Under the pieces are notes generated by a model that was not told where the DNA came from, did no database searches, and saw only the letters and a program-made list of their open reading frames with translations. Positions 8,021 to 15,571 of a DNA stretch of 43,373 nucleotides are shown here, in pieces (the stretch's first letter is position 1; every line of letters starts with the position of its first letter). The stretch is from Pseudomonas sp. ZH-FAD. GTDB taxonomy: Bacteria; Pseudomonadota; Gammaproteobacteria; Pseudomonadales; Pseudomonadaceae. Location: assembly GCF_002803095.1 (NCBI RefSeq), contig NZ_PGLR01000048.1, forward strand, positions 1 through 43,373, read 5' to 3'. The translations under genes were made by a program, and so were the position numbers.

Positions 8021-8529
8021 CAACTGGCCTGCTGGGCGAGGCTCAACTGGCGGATATCGTCGAGCGAGAGCACCCGCCGCACGTCGATGATGATGGTGAA
8101 ACCGCCATTGTCCCGGGCCATGCCGGCGATGAAGTCGGTACGGATGCCGGCGCCGAACGGTGGCGCCTGCTCGACTTCTCCCGGCTCGATGTCTAGCACC
8201 GCGTCGACCGCATCGACCACCAGGCCGATGCGTTGCTGCTGCTCGTCCAGGTTCAGCTCAATGATCACGATGCAGGTGCGCTTGCCCGGTTGGGTCAGCT
8301 CGAAGCCGAAGCGCGCGGCCAGATCCAGCACCGGCACCACGTTGCCGCGCAGGTTGATCACGCCGTGGATGAAGCTCGGCATCATCGGCACCGTGGTCAC
8401 CTGGCCGTACTCGATGATTTCCCGCACCAGTTCGATGGGCAGGGCGTAGCGCGCGTCGCGTACGCGAAACGACAGGTGCTGCACGCTGTCCGGGGGGGCC
8501 ACCTGATGGCTGGCGGATAGACCGTTCAT
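8020..8529 (-). CDS. cheW: Chemotaxis adaptor CheW
   Basis: The 169-residue protein is a single CheW domain: HLSFRVRDARYALPIELVREIIEY, then the family core GVINLRGNVVPVLDLAARFG, then the C-terminal FIAGMARDNGGFTIIIDVRRVL. It couples receptor signalling domains to CheA in the array. The chosen ATG at 8529 lies 10 bp after the MCP stop, with GAGGG upstream; a longer reading frame would overlap the MCP gene. The end overlaps the cheR start. Confidence 0.92.
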   Translation of the reverse strand: MNGLSASHQVAPPDSVQHLSFRVRDARYALPIELVREIIEYGQVTTVPMMPSFIHGVINLRGNVVPVLDLAARFGFELTQPGKRTCIVIIELNLDEQQQRIGLVVDAVDAVLDIEPGEVEQAPPFGAGIRTDFIAGMARDNGGFTIIIDVRRVLSLDDIRQLSLAQQAS

Positions 8530-8539
8530 GCCAGGGCCC

Positions 8540-10183
8540 TCAGTTGAAGTTGACGAACTGGCCTTCATCGGCCGGTGCCGCAGGCGCTTTACGTTCGCTG
8601 TTGCGGCGCAGTTCGCGCACGTTGCTAGGGCTGCGCTCATCGCGCCGCGGCGCCTTGGTCGCGCTGCCGGTGCCCAGGCGGAAGTAGCTGATCAGCTCCT
8701 GCAACTGGCTGGCCTGGGCGTTCATCTCCTCGGCGGTGGCCGCCAGCTCCTCGGAAGCCGAGGCGTTCTGCTGGGTGATCTGGTTCATCTGACCCATGGC
8801 GATGTTGATCTGCCCGGCGCCAGTGCTCTGCTCCTGCGAGGCGGCGGTGATCTCCTGCACCAGGTCCGAGGTCTTCTGGATGTTCGGCACGATCTGATCG
8901 AGCAGGGCGCCGGCCTGCTCGGCCAGGTGCACGCTGTTGCTGGCCACGCCGCCGATTTCCTGGGCGGCTACCTGGCTGCGTTCGGCAAGCTTGCGCACCT
9001 CGGCCGCCACCACGGCGAAGCCCTTGCCGTGGTCACCGGCGCGCGCCGCTTCGATGGCTGCGTTGAGGGCCAGCAGGTTGGTCTGATAGGCGATGTCGTC
9101 GATGATGCCGATCTTGTCAGCGATCTGCTTCATCGCCTGGACCATGTCGCGTACCGCCTGCCCGCCCTGCACCGCATCGTTGGCGGCCTTGCCGGCGATG
9201 CCGTCGGTGATCTGCGCGCTTTCGGTGTTCTGCGCGATGGAGGCGGACATCTGTTCCACCGAGGCGGTGGTTTCCTCGACGCTGGCGGCCTGTTCGGTGG
9301 CGGCCTGGCTCAGCGACTGCGAGGTGGCGCTGACCTCCTCGGAAGCCGAGGACAGCGAGTCGGCAGCGCTGCGCACGTCGGCCATGACGGTGCGCAGGCG
9401 CTCGGTCATATGCTGCATGGACGCCAGCAGGCGACCGGTCTCGTCGCGGCTGTCGGCCTCGACGCTGACCGTCAGGTCGCCCTCTGCGAGGCTGTTGGCG
9501 ACGCCCACCGCACGGTTCAGCGGCCGCGAGATGGAGCGGGTGATGAAGATGCCGATGGCGAAGCCGAGCGCGGCGGCGATCAGGATCAAAACGATCATCT
9601 GGGTGCGCGAGCTCAGGTAGATATCGGTGATCTGCTGGTTGGCTTCCTGGGCCCGGTCACGCTTGTGGCTGACCACTTCGCTGAGCAGGTTGTCGATGAT
9701 ATCGCCGCGCCGGGCCAACTCGGGCATCTGCGCGCTGGCCAGCGTCTCCGAGGCCAGTGCGCCGGAGGCCAGATAGGACCTGAGCAGCTGCTCCAGCAGC
9801 ACGGCGTAGTCGTTCAGCGGATCGTCCAGACGATCCACGTAGGCCTTGCCTTCTGCGGTCAGGAAGGAGTTCTTGGATTGCTCGATCAGCGCCTTGGTGT
9901 CGCTCAGGGCCTTGAAGGCTCTATTGGCAGCCGTGTCGCGGCCGGCTTCGTCGCTGGCCAGCAGCGCGGCGCGCAGCGAGCGGCCGGCGACGATCAGCTG
10001 AGTGTTGGCTTCCTGCAGCGCGTTCAGGCCGAGCATGTCGTTCTCGTACATGCGATCGGACAGATGGCTGACCTCGGCCAGGTTGCGGATGCCCAGCGCA
10101 CCGATGGCGACCGTGAGGATCACCACCAGGGTAAAGCCGGCGATCAGCCTGACACCGATCTTGAGATTGCGGATGAATTGCAT
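8540..10183 (-). CDS. Methyl-accepting chemotaxis protein with 4HB-type periplasmic domain
   Basis: The 547-residue receptor has TM1 at about 12-32, a roughly 160-residue helical periplasmic region of the four-helix-bundle type, TM2 at about 195-216, a HAMP domain to about 270, and a full signalling coiled coil. The hairpin tip reads IDDIAYQTNLLALNAAIEA, the CheA/CheW contact region. The C-terminus ends DEGQFVNFN after a flexible linker, which may be a non-canonical tether for CheR, but the classic xWxxF pentapeptide is absent. A strong GAGGAG overlaps the cheA stop just upstream. The ligand cannot be predicted. Its place between cheA and cheW suggests it is the dedicated receptor of this pathway. 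Confidence 0.92.
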   Translation of the reverse strand: MQFIRNLKIGVRLIAGFTLVVILTVAIGALGIRNLAEVSHLSDRMYENDMLGLNALQEANTQLIVAGRSLRAALLASDEAGRDTAANRAFKALSDTKALIEQSKNSFLTAEGKAYVDRLDDPLNDYAVLLEQLLRSYLASGALASETLASAQMPELARRGDIIDNLLSEVVSHKRDRAQEANQQITDIYLSSRTQMIVLILIAAALGFAIGIFITRSISRPLNRAVGVANSLAEGDLTVSVEADSRDETGRLLASMQHMTERLRTVMADVRSAADSLSSASEEVSATSQSLSQAATEQAASVEETTASVEQMSASIAQNTESAQITDGIAGKAANDAVQGGQAVRDMVQAMKQIADKIGIIDDIAYQTNLLALNAAIEAARAGDHGKGFAVVAAEVRKLAERSQVAAQEIGGVASNSVHLAEQAGALLDQIVPNIQKTSDLVQEITAASQEQSTGAGQINIAMGQMNQITQQNASASEELAATAEEMNAQASQLQELISYFRLGTGSATKAPRRDERSPSNVRELRRNSERKAPAAPADEGQFVNFN

Positions 10184-10196
10184 GGTGGGTTACTCC

Positions 10197-12416
10197 TCAG
10201 GAGCCACTGATGTGCGGATGCGACGGGCGACGATCGCCGCCGTTGGCTTCCACATGGTTTTGCAGATGACGGAAAAGACTGGGGATATCCAGGATCAGCG
10301 CGACCTGCCCGCTGCCCAGGATGGTCGAGCCGCCGATGCCTTGCAGATGCTGGAACAGCAGGCCGAGCGGCTTGATCACGGTTTGCAGTTCGCCGTGCAG
10401 GTGGTCGACCACCAGCCCGGCCTGTTGCCGGCCGAGGTTGACCACCACGATGTTGCGGCGCTTGCTGCGGCTGGCCGGCAGATCGAAGTGCGCCGCCAGG
10501 GAGATGCACGGCAGCGGTTTGCCACGCAGGGTCAGATAGCCGTAGGTGCTGTCGCCGAGCTGCTCGGCGTCCATTTCCAGGCACTCGGTGACCATGTCCA
10601 GGGGCACCACGAAGTATTCGTCGCCGAGGCTGATCAGGAAGCCGTCGATGATCGCCAGGGTCAGCGGCAGGCGGATGCGGAAGGTGCAGCCGGCGCCGAG
10701 TACCGAGTCGATCTCGATGTTGCCGCGCAGGCCGTCGATGACGCTGCGTACCACGTCCATGCCGACGCCACGGCCGGAGAGGTCGGAGACGCTGTCGGCG
10801 GTGGAGAAGCCGGCGGCGAACACCAGGGCGTGGATGTCCGGTTCGGCCAGGTTGGCCTGGGCGTCGATCAGGCCGCGGTCGATGGCCTTCTGGCGGATGC
10901 GCTCGGTATTCAGCCCGCGGCCGTCGTCGGTTACTTCGATGACGATCATTCCCGACTCGTGGTAGGCATTGAGCTGCAGCTGGCCTTCGGCCGGCTTGCC
11001 GGCGGCCAGACGCTGCTCGGCCGATTCGATGCCGTGGTCGATGGCGTTGCGCACCAGGTGGGTGAGCGGGTCGGCGAGCTTGTCGATCACCGACTTGTCC
11101 AGCTCGGTATCGGCGCCGCGGATCTGCAGGCGAATGTCCTTGCCCAGCTGTTGGCTGACATCGCGCACCACTCGGTGGAAGCGGTTGAAGGTGTCGCCGA
11201 TTTCGATCATGCGCAGTTTCAGCGCCGCCTCGCGGATCTGCTCGACGTGCTGGTTGACGGTCTGGGTACTTTCCACGCAGCCGGCATCGCCATGGGCCTG
11301 GGCGCGCAGCTGGGCGCCGGCGGCGCTGATCACCAGCTCGCCGACCAGGTTGATCAACTCGTCGAGCTTGTGCGCGGCGACGCGGATCTGCGTGCTTTCC
11401 TGGCTGCGTTTTTCGCGGACCGACTGCTGTTTGGCCAGGGCGGCATTGACCACCTGCGGCGCAACCATACCTTCTTCCACCAGCACGCTGCCCAGTGGCG
11501 CCTTTTCCGGCTCTGCCTGTGCCTGCAGGGCCAGGCCCTGGTTGAGCTCGTGCTCGGTGAGCAGGCCGCTGGCGATCAGCATGCTGCCGATGCGCTGGTC
11601 GGTTTCCGGCAGCTCCTGGATCAGCCGCAGATAGTCCTCCTGGGCGCTGTGCGGCGGCAGGATGCGCAGGGTGCAGAAGTCGTGGATGAATTCGAAGACT
11701 TCCTCTATCTCGGCCTTGCTGGCCTCGCTGCACAGGTCGATCTCCAGACCGATGTAGCAGCTTTCCGGGTCCATCTCGGCCAGCGAGGGCAGGGCCTCGT
11801 CGATCACTTCGAGGCGAAGAATGTCGCCCAGACGCGTCAGGTAGCGGACGAAGGACGCCGGATCGAAGCCGTTGCGCAGCAGGTCCGCTTCGAATCGCAG
11901 GGAAATGTGCCAAGCACCATCCGCGTCGCAGCCGGCGCAGCGCTCGAAGGCGCCGCGTTGCGCACAGGGGCGAGGAGAAGAGGCGGCTGGTGCGGCGGCA
12001 GGTTCGACGCTTGCGGGCGCGCCGTAGGCGGCGAGGGCGGCGAGCAGTTCGTTCTGGTGCGTCTCGTCTACCGGCAGCTCGCCGGAGTCGACATCGATCA
12101 GCGCCACCATGGTGGCGATTTCATCCAGGCAGCGCAGCATCAGCGAGACCAGGGCCGGCTCCAGCTTGCGCTGGCTGTCGCGCACCGACATCAGCAGGCT
12201 TTCCAGGTGATGGGTGAAGCTGACCAGTGGCGTCAGGGAGAACAGCCCGGCCGAGCCCTTGAGGGTGTGCATGGCACGAAACAGGCCATTGACGGCATCC
12301 TCGTCCTCGGGCGTCTGGTCCAGCTGCAGCAGGTACTCCTCGGCCTGTTTGATCAGGTCGCCGGCTTCGTCGATGAAACCGCGGAGCAGCTGGCTCCATT
12401 GTTCTCCATTGAGCAT
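10197..12416 (-). CDS. cheA: Chemotaxis histidine kinase CheA with internal MshEN-like motif pair
   Basis: The 739-residue kinase has an Hpt domain with phospho-accepting H50 in AMHTLKGSAG, and an Ala/Pro linker (132-150). A P2-like region (about 168-255) follows. Residues 275-330 hold two 24-residue repeats of the MshEN pattern (R/P-L/I-G at the start, GLL or GMV in the middle, Q at the end). The dimerisation helices (about 343-410) come next, then the ATPase domain (N box LVRNAIDHG at 454-462, G boxes DDGRG at 497-501 and GRGVGMDVV at 548-556) and a CheW-like P5 domain (about 590-715). It phosphorylates CheY and CheB. It is 13 bp downstream of the STAS gene and 13 bp upstream of the MCP. 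The insert between P2 and P3 is the unusual part. The kinase call is certain; c-di-GMP binding is inference. Confidence 0.94.
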   Translation of the reverse strand: MLNGEQWSQLLRGFIDEAGDLIKQAEEYLLQLDQTPEDEDAVNGLFRAMHTLKGSAGLFSLTPLVSFTHHLESLLMSVRDSQRKLEPALVSLMLRCLDEIATMVALIDVDSGELPVDETHQNELLAALAAYGAPASVEPAAAPAASSPRPCAQRGAFERCAGCDADGAWHISLRFEADLLRNGFDPASFVRYLTRLGDILRLEVIDEALPSLAEMDPESCYIGLEIDLCSEASKAEIEEVFEFIHDFCTLRILPPHSAQEDYLRLIQELPETDQRIGSMLIASGLLTEHELNQGLALQAQAEPEKAPLGSVLVEEGMVAPQVVNAALAKQQSVREKRSQESTQIRVAAHKLDELINLVGELVISAAGAQLRAQAHGDAGCVESTQTVNQHVEQIREAALKLRMIEIGDTFNRFHRVVRDVSQQLGKDIRLQIRGADTELDKSVIDKLADPLTHLVRNAIDHGIESAEQRLAAGKPAEGQLQLNAYHESGMIVIEVTDDGRGLNTERIRQKAIDRGLIDAQANLAEPDIHALVFAAGFSTADSVSDLSGRGVGMDVVRSVIDGLRGNIEIDSVLGAGCTFRIRLPLTLAIIDGFLISLGDEYFVVPLDMVTECLEMDAEQLGDSTYGYLTLRGKPLPCISLAAHFDLPASRSKRRNIVVVNLGRQQAGLVVDHLHGELQTVIKPLGLLFQHLQGIGGSTILGSGQVALILDIPSLFRHLQNHVEANGGDRRPSHPHISGS

Positions 12417-12429
12417 CTGCGTCTCCGGC

Positions 12430-12756
12430 TCAGGCCTGCGCCGTTGGGGTAGTGGGGAGCAGCGACTGCAGGCGCAGCACCTCCAGCAGCTCGCGCGGAG
12501 CGTCGGCGGCGCTGACGACTTCCAGGCGCGTCTGTTGTTGCGTCAGCTGACGCTGCAGGGCCAGCAACAGCTGGGCGCCGGCACTGTCCAGTTCTTCCAG
12601 CTGGCCGAGGTCGAGCTGCCAGTGGCCGCCTGCGGCACTGCCGGTCAACGCGGCCAGCAGCGCCTCGTGGGCCTGGCGCACCTCGTAGATGGTCAGGCTG
12701 CCGAGCAGCGCCAGGCGCTCGGGCTGCTGCCGTGGGTCATGGATCAGCTCGAACAT
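12430..12756 (-). CDS. STAS-domain protein (anti-sigma-factor-antagonist/MlaB-like)
   Basis: The 108-residue protein is one STAS domain: an N-terminal strand LALLGSLTIYEVRQAHEALLAAL, then WQLDLGQLEELDSAGAQLLLALQRQ, where LDSAG (56-60) holds the serine (S58) that is phosphorylated in SpoIIAA-like proteins. It starts 1 bp after the cheY stop and ends 13 bp before cheA, so it is an integral operon member. STAS proteins of this position are known in some Pseudomonas and Vibrio accessory chemosensory clusters, but their biochemical task is not settled. No partner serine kinase is in the window. Confidence 0.85.
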   Translation of the reverse strand: MFELIHDPRQQPERLALLGSLTIYEVRQAHEALLAALTGSAAGGHWQLDLGQLEELDSAGAQLLLALQRQLTQQQTRLEVVSAADAPRELLEVLRLQSLLPTTPTAQA

Positions 12757-12757
12757 T

Positions 12758-13123
12758 TCAGCTGGCCAGCTTGTCGACGGCCGCCAGCAGTTGCTGCGGC
12801 TGGAACGGCTTGACGATCCAGGCCTTGGCGCCGGCGGCCTGGCCTTCGGCTTTCTTGCCCTGTTCGCTCTCGGTGGTGAGCATGACGATGGGGGTGAAGC
12901 GGTATTCGTTGCGCGCCTTCACTTCCTTGACCAGGCCGATGCCGTCGAGGTTGGGCATGTTCACGTCGCTGATGATCAGGTTGATCTTCTGTCCGTTGAG
13001 CTTGCTCAGGGCGTCGCGCCCGTCCACCGCCTCGATGACGGTGTGGCCGGCGCCGGAAAGGGTCATCTTCACCAGCTGGCGCATGGAGAGTGAGTCGTCG
13101 ACTATCAGAATGGTCTTGGCCAT
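12758..13123 (-). CDS. cheY: Single-domain response regulator CheY
   Basis: The 121-residue stand-alone receiver has the acid pair D9/D10, phospho-acceptor D53 in LIISDVNMPNLDG, a Thr pair at 83-84 (VMLTTES) and conserved K105 in IVKPF. W102 occupies the place near the switch aromatic of CheY. It receives phosphate from CheA in the cytoplasm. With no flagellar-motor gene nearby, the output target could be the motor or another effector. It lies 21 bp after the MCP gene and 1 bp before the STAS gene. Confidence 0.93.
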   Translation of the reverse strand: MAKTILIVDDSLSMRQLVKMTLSGAGHTVIEAVDGRDALSKLNGQKINLIISDVNMPNLDGIGLVKEVKARNEYRFTPIVMLTTESEQGKKAEGQAAGAKAWIVKPFQPQQLLAAVDKLAS

Positions 13124-13144
13124 GCCGGGTTGCTCCTTGGCTGA

Positions 13145-14233
13145 TCAGAAAAAGGTCACGTCGTCGTGCTGTTTGGCGCTGCGTCTACCACCGTGGCGTT
13201 CTTCGTCAGTGGTGAAGCGGTCGCGCAGTTCCTTGAGCCAGCGTGTCGGGTTGGCGAGGATGCCGTCCTGCTCGCGCACGGCCTGCTGCAGGCGACCCAG
13301 GTCGATCTGCAGGTGGTCGAGCATCTGGTCGCTGCGGTCCTGGAACTGCAGGCTGACGATGATTTCCTGGAGGTCTGCCTGGGTAGTGCGAGCGTCCTGC
13401 TGCAGCTGCAGGGAGCTGCTGGAGAGTTCGTCGAGGTTGGTGCTCAGGCGCTGCATCACTTCGCCGGCGACCTGGTCGAGGTAATCGAGATTGCTCTTCT
13501 CGCTGCCGGAGAGTTCCTCGGCGGCGATCACCGTGGCGCGGATCGCCTGGTTGATTTCGCCGACCTTTTCGCCCATGCGCTGGCCGGTCTCGGCGGACAG
13601 GCTGGAGAGCTTGCGCACCTCGTCGGCGACCACCGAGAAGCCGCGGCCATGCTCGCCGGCGCGGGCCGCTTCGATGGCGGCGTTGAGGGCGAGCAGGTTG
13701 GTCTGGCTGGCGATGTCCTGCACCAGTTTCGACATCTTCTGCAGCTCGCTGGCGTAGCTGTCGAGGTGGGCGATGGTGCCGAGCAGCTCGTTCTTGCGCG
13801 CACTGGCGCCATGGAAGGAGGCGATGACTTCGTCCAGGCGCTGATGCGCCTCGCGCAGGCTGTCGGCTACGCCGCCACCGCCGATGGCCTGTTCCGAACT
13901 GCTCAGGGTCTGCTCCAGGCGGCCGCTGAGCCCGGCGAAGCGTTCGAACAGACGCTGGATGTTTTCCTGTACCAGCTGGCGCACCTGGCCGAGGTTTTGA
14001 CTCCAGGCCGGCAGCACTTCGAGCAGCAGCGGCTCGACACGCGGCTGCGGCGCCGTGTCGATGGGGGCTTCATCCAGGTTTGCAGCGAGAGGCAGGGACG
14101 CACGCAGGGGGCGCTGAAAAATCGCAGCCAGCGCACTGATGGCGCAGCCTGCGCCGATCAGCCAGGGCATGCCGGCGGCAAGCCCGGCGAGGCTGATGGC
14201 GATACCTGTCCAGAGAGCGGAGTAGGCGAGCAC
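13145..14233 (-). CDS. Short membrane-linked MCP signalling protein, no periplasmic sensor
   Basis: The 362-residue protein has two close hydrophobic segments (about 5-20 and 23-39), then a cytoplasmic region without HAMP. A signalling hairpin follows, with tip IASQTNLLALNAAIEAARAGEHGRGF at about 174-199. Near the C-terminus, LQFQDRSDQMLDH (295-307) resembles the LQFQD motif shared by CheZ and a subgroup of short MCPs, and the chain ends DDVTFF. It lacks a ligand domain, so it probably senses an internal or membrane-related cue or couples via other proteins. The likely start is GTG at 14233, but no good ribosome-binding site precedes it and M22 is an alternative. It is the first gene of the chemosensory operon. 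Confidence 0.85.
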   Translation of the reverse strand: MLAYSALWTGIAISLAGLAAGMPWLIGAGCAISALAAIFQRPLRASLPLAANLDEAPIDTAPQPRVEPLLLEVLPAWSQNLGQVRQLVQENIQRLFERFAGLSGRLEQTLSSSEQAIGGGGVADSLREAHQRLDEVIASFHGASARKNELLGTIAHLDSYASELQKMSKLVQDIASQTNLLALNAAIEAARAGEHGRGFSVVADEVRKLSSLSAETGQRMGEKVGEINQAIRATVIAAEELSGSEKSNLDYLDQVAGEVMQRLSTNLDELSSSSLQLQQDARTTQADLQEIIVSLQFQDRSDQMLDHLQIDLGRLQQAVREQDGILANPTRWLKELRDRFTTDEERHGGRRSAKQHDDVTFF

Positions 14234-14242
14234 GGGAGCTGA

Positions 14243-14277
14243 TCTCTATCGGAGGGGGAATGCCTCAACGATAGAGA
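14243..14277 (-). promoter_or_regulatory. 9-bp inverted repeat upstream of the chemosensory operon
   Basis: TCTCTATCG (14243-14251) and CGATAGAGA (14269-14277) form a perfect dyad with a 17-bp spacer, starting 9 bp upstream of the first gene's GTG. It could be an operator or a leader hairpin that masks the ribosome-binding region. No sigma-70 hexamers are clear. Confidence 0.35.
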
Positions 14278-14295
14278 CTGGTACGTTGGTGCGAT

Positions 14296-14334
14296 ATCGG
14301 GGACTCCCCTAGGAGCCCCTAGGGGCGCCCCGAT
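14296..14334. promoter_or_regulatory. Nested palindromes in the che-operon/cheV spacer
   Basis: ATCGGGG (14296-14302) and CCCCGAT (14328-14334) flank a perfect palindrome CCCCTAGGGG (14316-14325), with a further CCCCTAGG copy at 14306-14313. The block sits between divergent transcription units and is the most symmetric stretch of that spacer. Function is unknown; a regulator-binding site is the simplest reading. Confidence 0.35.
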
Positions 14335-14422
14335 GACGATTGCTCCAGGCAGGGCAGGCTGGTATCTGTAAAGGGCAGCGAGTATGGTGGCAGAAAGCCA
14401 GGCTGCGGCTTTTTCAGGGCCT

Positions 14423-14430
14423 GCCGATAA
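14423..14430 (+). promoter_or_regulatory. Possible FliA (sigma-28) -10 element for cheV
   Basis: GCCGATAA matches the FliA -10 consensus exactly and lies 59 bp upstream of the cheV ATG. The expected TAAA about 15 bp upstream is missing (TGCG instead), so this may be chance. Confidence 0.25.
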
Positions 14431-14489
14431 CCTGGTACCAGGGCTTCGCGCCTGGTCCGCATCCGTTCATATTTCAGCAGGAGCAGGCG

Positions 14490-15422
14490 ATGGCCGGCAT
14501 TCTCGACTCCGTGGATCAACGTACACAGCTGGTCGGCGAGAACCGTCTGGAAATTCTCATGTTTCGCCTGGCTGGTCGTCAGTTGTTCGCGATCAACGTG
14601 TTCAAGGTGCAGGAAGTCCTGCAAATGCCCAAGCTGACGCTGATGCCGCAGCGTCATCGCTATGTCTGCGGCGTGGTCAACCTGCGCGGTCAGACCCTGC
14701 CGGTGATCGATCTGTCGCAGGCCATCGGCATGCGTCCGCTGGTGCCGGATGAGCGCAGCACCATCATCGTCACCGAGTACAACCGTTCGGTTCAGGCCTT
14801 CCTGGTGGGCAGCGTCGACCGCATCCTCAACCTCAACTGGGAGTCGATTCTGCCGCCCCCGGGTGGCGCCGGACGTCAGCATTACCTGACCGCCATCACC
14901 AAGGTCGAGGACCAGATCGTCGAAGTGATCGACGTGGAGAAGGTACTCGCCGAGATCGTGCCGATGAGCACCAAGGTTTCCGCAGAAAAACTCGCCGATC
15001 CGCTGCTGGAGAAGGCGCGCGGGCGCGAAGTGCTGCTGGTGGATGATTCCAGCGTCGCGCTCAGCCAGCTGCGCGATACCCTGACGCAGTTGGGGCTTCG
15101 CCTGCACATGGCCAGCGACGGCCTCAAGGCCCTCAATCTGCTGAAGAAGTGGGCCGATGGCGGCGAGGTGATGACCGACAAGCTGCTGATGATCTTCACC
15201 GATGCCGAAATGCCCGAGATGGACGGCTACCGCCTGACCAGCGAGATTCGCAACGACCCGCGCCTGAAGGATCTCTACGTGGTGCTGCATACCTCGCTGT
15301 CGGGCAGCTTCAACGAGGCGATGGTGAAGAAGGTCGGCTGCGACAATTTCCTCTCCAAGTTCCAGCCGGACAAGCTGGTGGATGTGATTCGCCAACGTCT
15401 GGAACTGGACGAACGCCGCTAA
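14490..15422 (+). CDS. cheV: Chemotaxis protein CheV (CheW-receiver fusion)
   Basis: The 310-residue protein starts MAGILDSVDQRTQLVGENRLEILMF, the typical CheV opening. A CheW domain follows (VFKVQEVLQMP, GVVNLRGQTLPVIDLS), then from about residue 178 a receiver domain with LLVDDSS, phospho-acceptor aspartate in MIFTDAEMPEMDG, and a conserved K in FLSKF. CheV couples receptors to CheA and is tuned by phosphorylation. AGGAG (14479-14483) lies 6 nt before the ATG at 14490. It is transcribed away from the chemosensory operon and may serve that system or the flagellar one. Confidence 0.93.
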   Translation: MAGILDSVDQRTQLVGENRLEILMFRLAGRQLFAINVFKVQEVLQMPKLTLMPQRHRYVCGVVNLRGQTLPVIDLSQAIGMRPLVPDERSTIIVTEYNRSVQAFLVGSVDRILNLNWESILPPPGGAGRQHYLTAITKVEDQIVEVIDVEKVLAEIVPMSTKVSAEKLADPLLEKARGREVLLVDDSSVALSQLRDTLTQLGLRLHMASDGLKALNLLKKWADGGEVMTDKLLMIFTDAEMPEMDGYRLTSEIRNDPRLKDLYVVLHTSLSGSFNEAMVKKVGCDNFLSKFQPDKLVDVIRQRLELDERR

Positions 15423-15445
15423 GCATGGCCGTTTCGCCGCGGCGT

Positions 15446-15466
15446 AGGGCGGGTTGTATCCGCCCT
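15446..15466. repeat. Hairpin AGGGCGG-N7-CCGCCCT after cheV
   Basis: A perfect 7-bp stem lies 24 bp past the cheV stop and starts within a GTAGGGCGG motif like the one at 3299. It has no T-run. It could be a member of the same dispersed repeat family, or a weak terminator for cheV. Confidence 0.4.
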
Positions 15467-15571
15467 GTGGCAGAACGAGCGTCGTTGACCGGCAGCATTT
15501 CCTCAATCCCGGTGCTTGTGAGCCGCGCCGCCAGCTCGTATAACGGCATTTTGCCGACAGGGAGCTGAGCC

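Noticed and set aside
8528..10210. 560-codon plus-strand frame opposite the MCP gene
   Set aside because: Antisense of a clear chemoreceptor; the Gly/His/Asp/Leu pattern is typical for complement frames of GC-rich genes.
14244..14260. Possible sigma-28 promoter for the chemosensory operon (minus-strand TCCGATAG)
   Set aside because: Only 6 of 8 bases match the -10, with no -35, and the element overlaps the dyad at 14243-14277.
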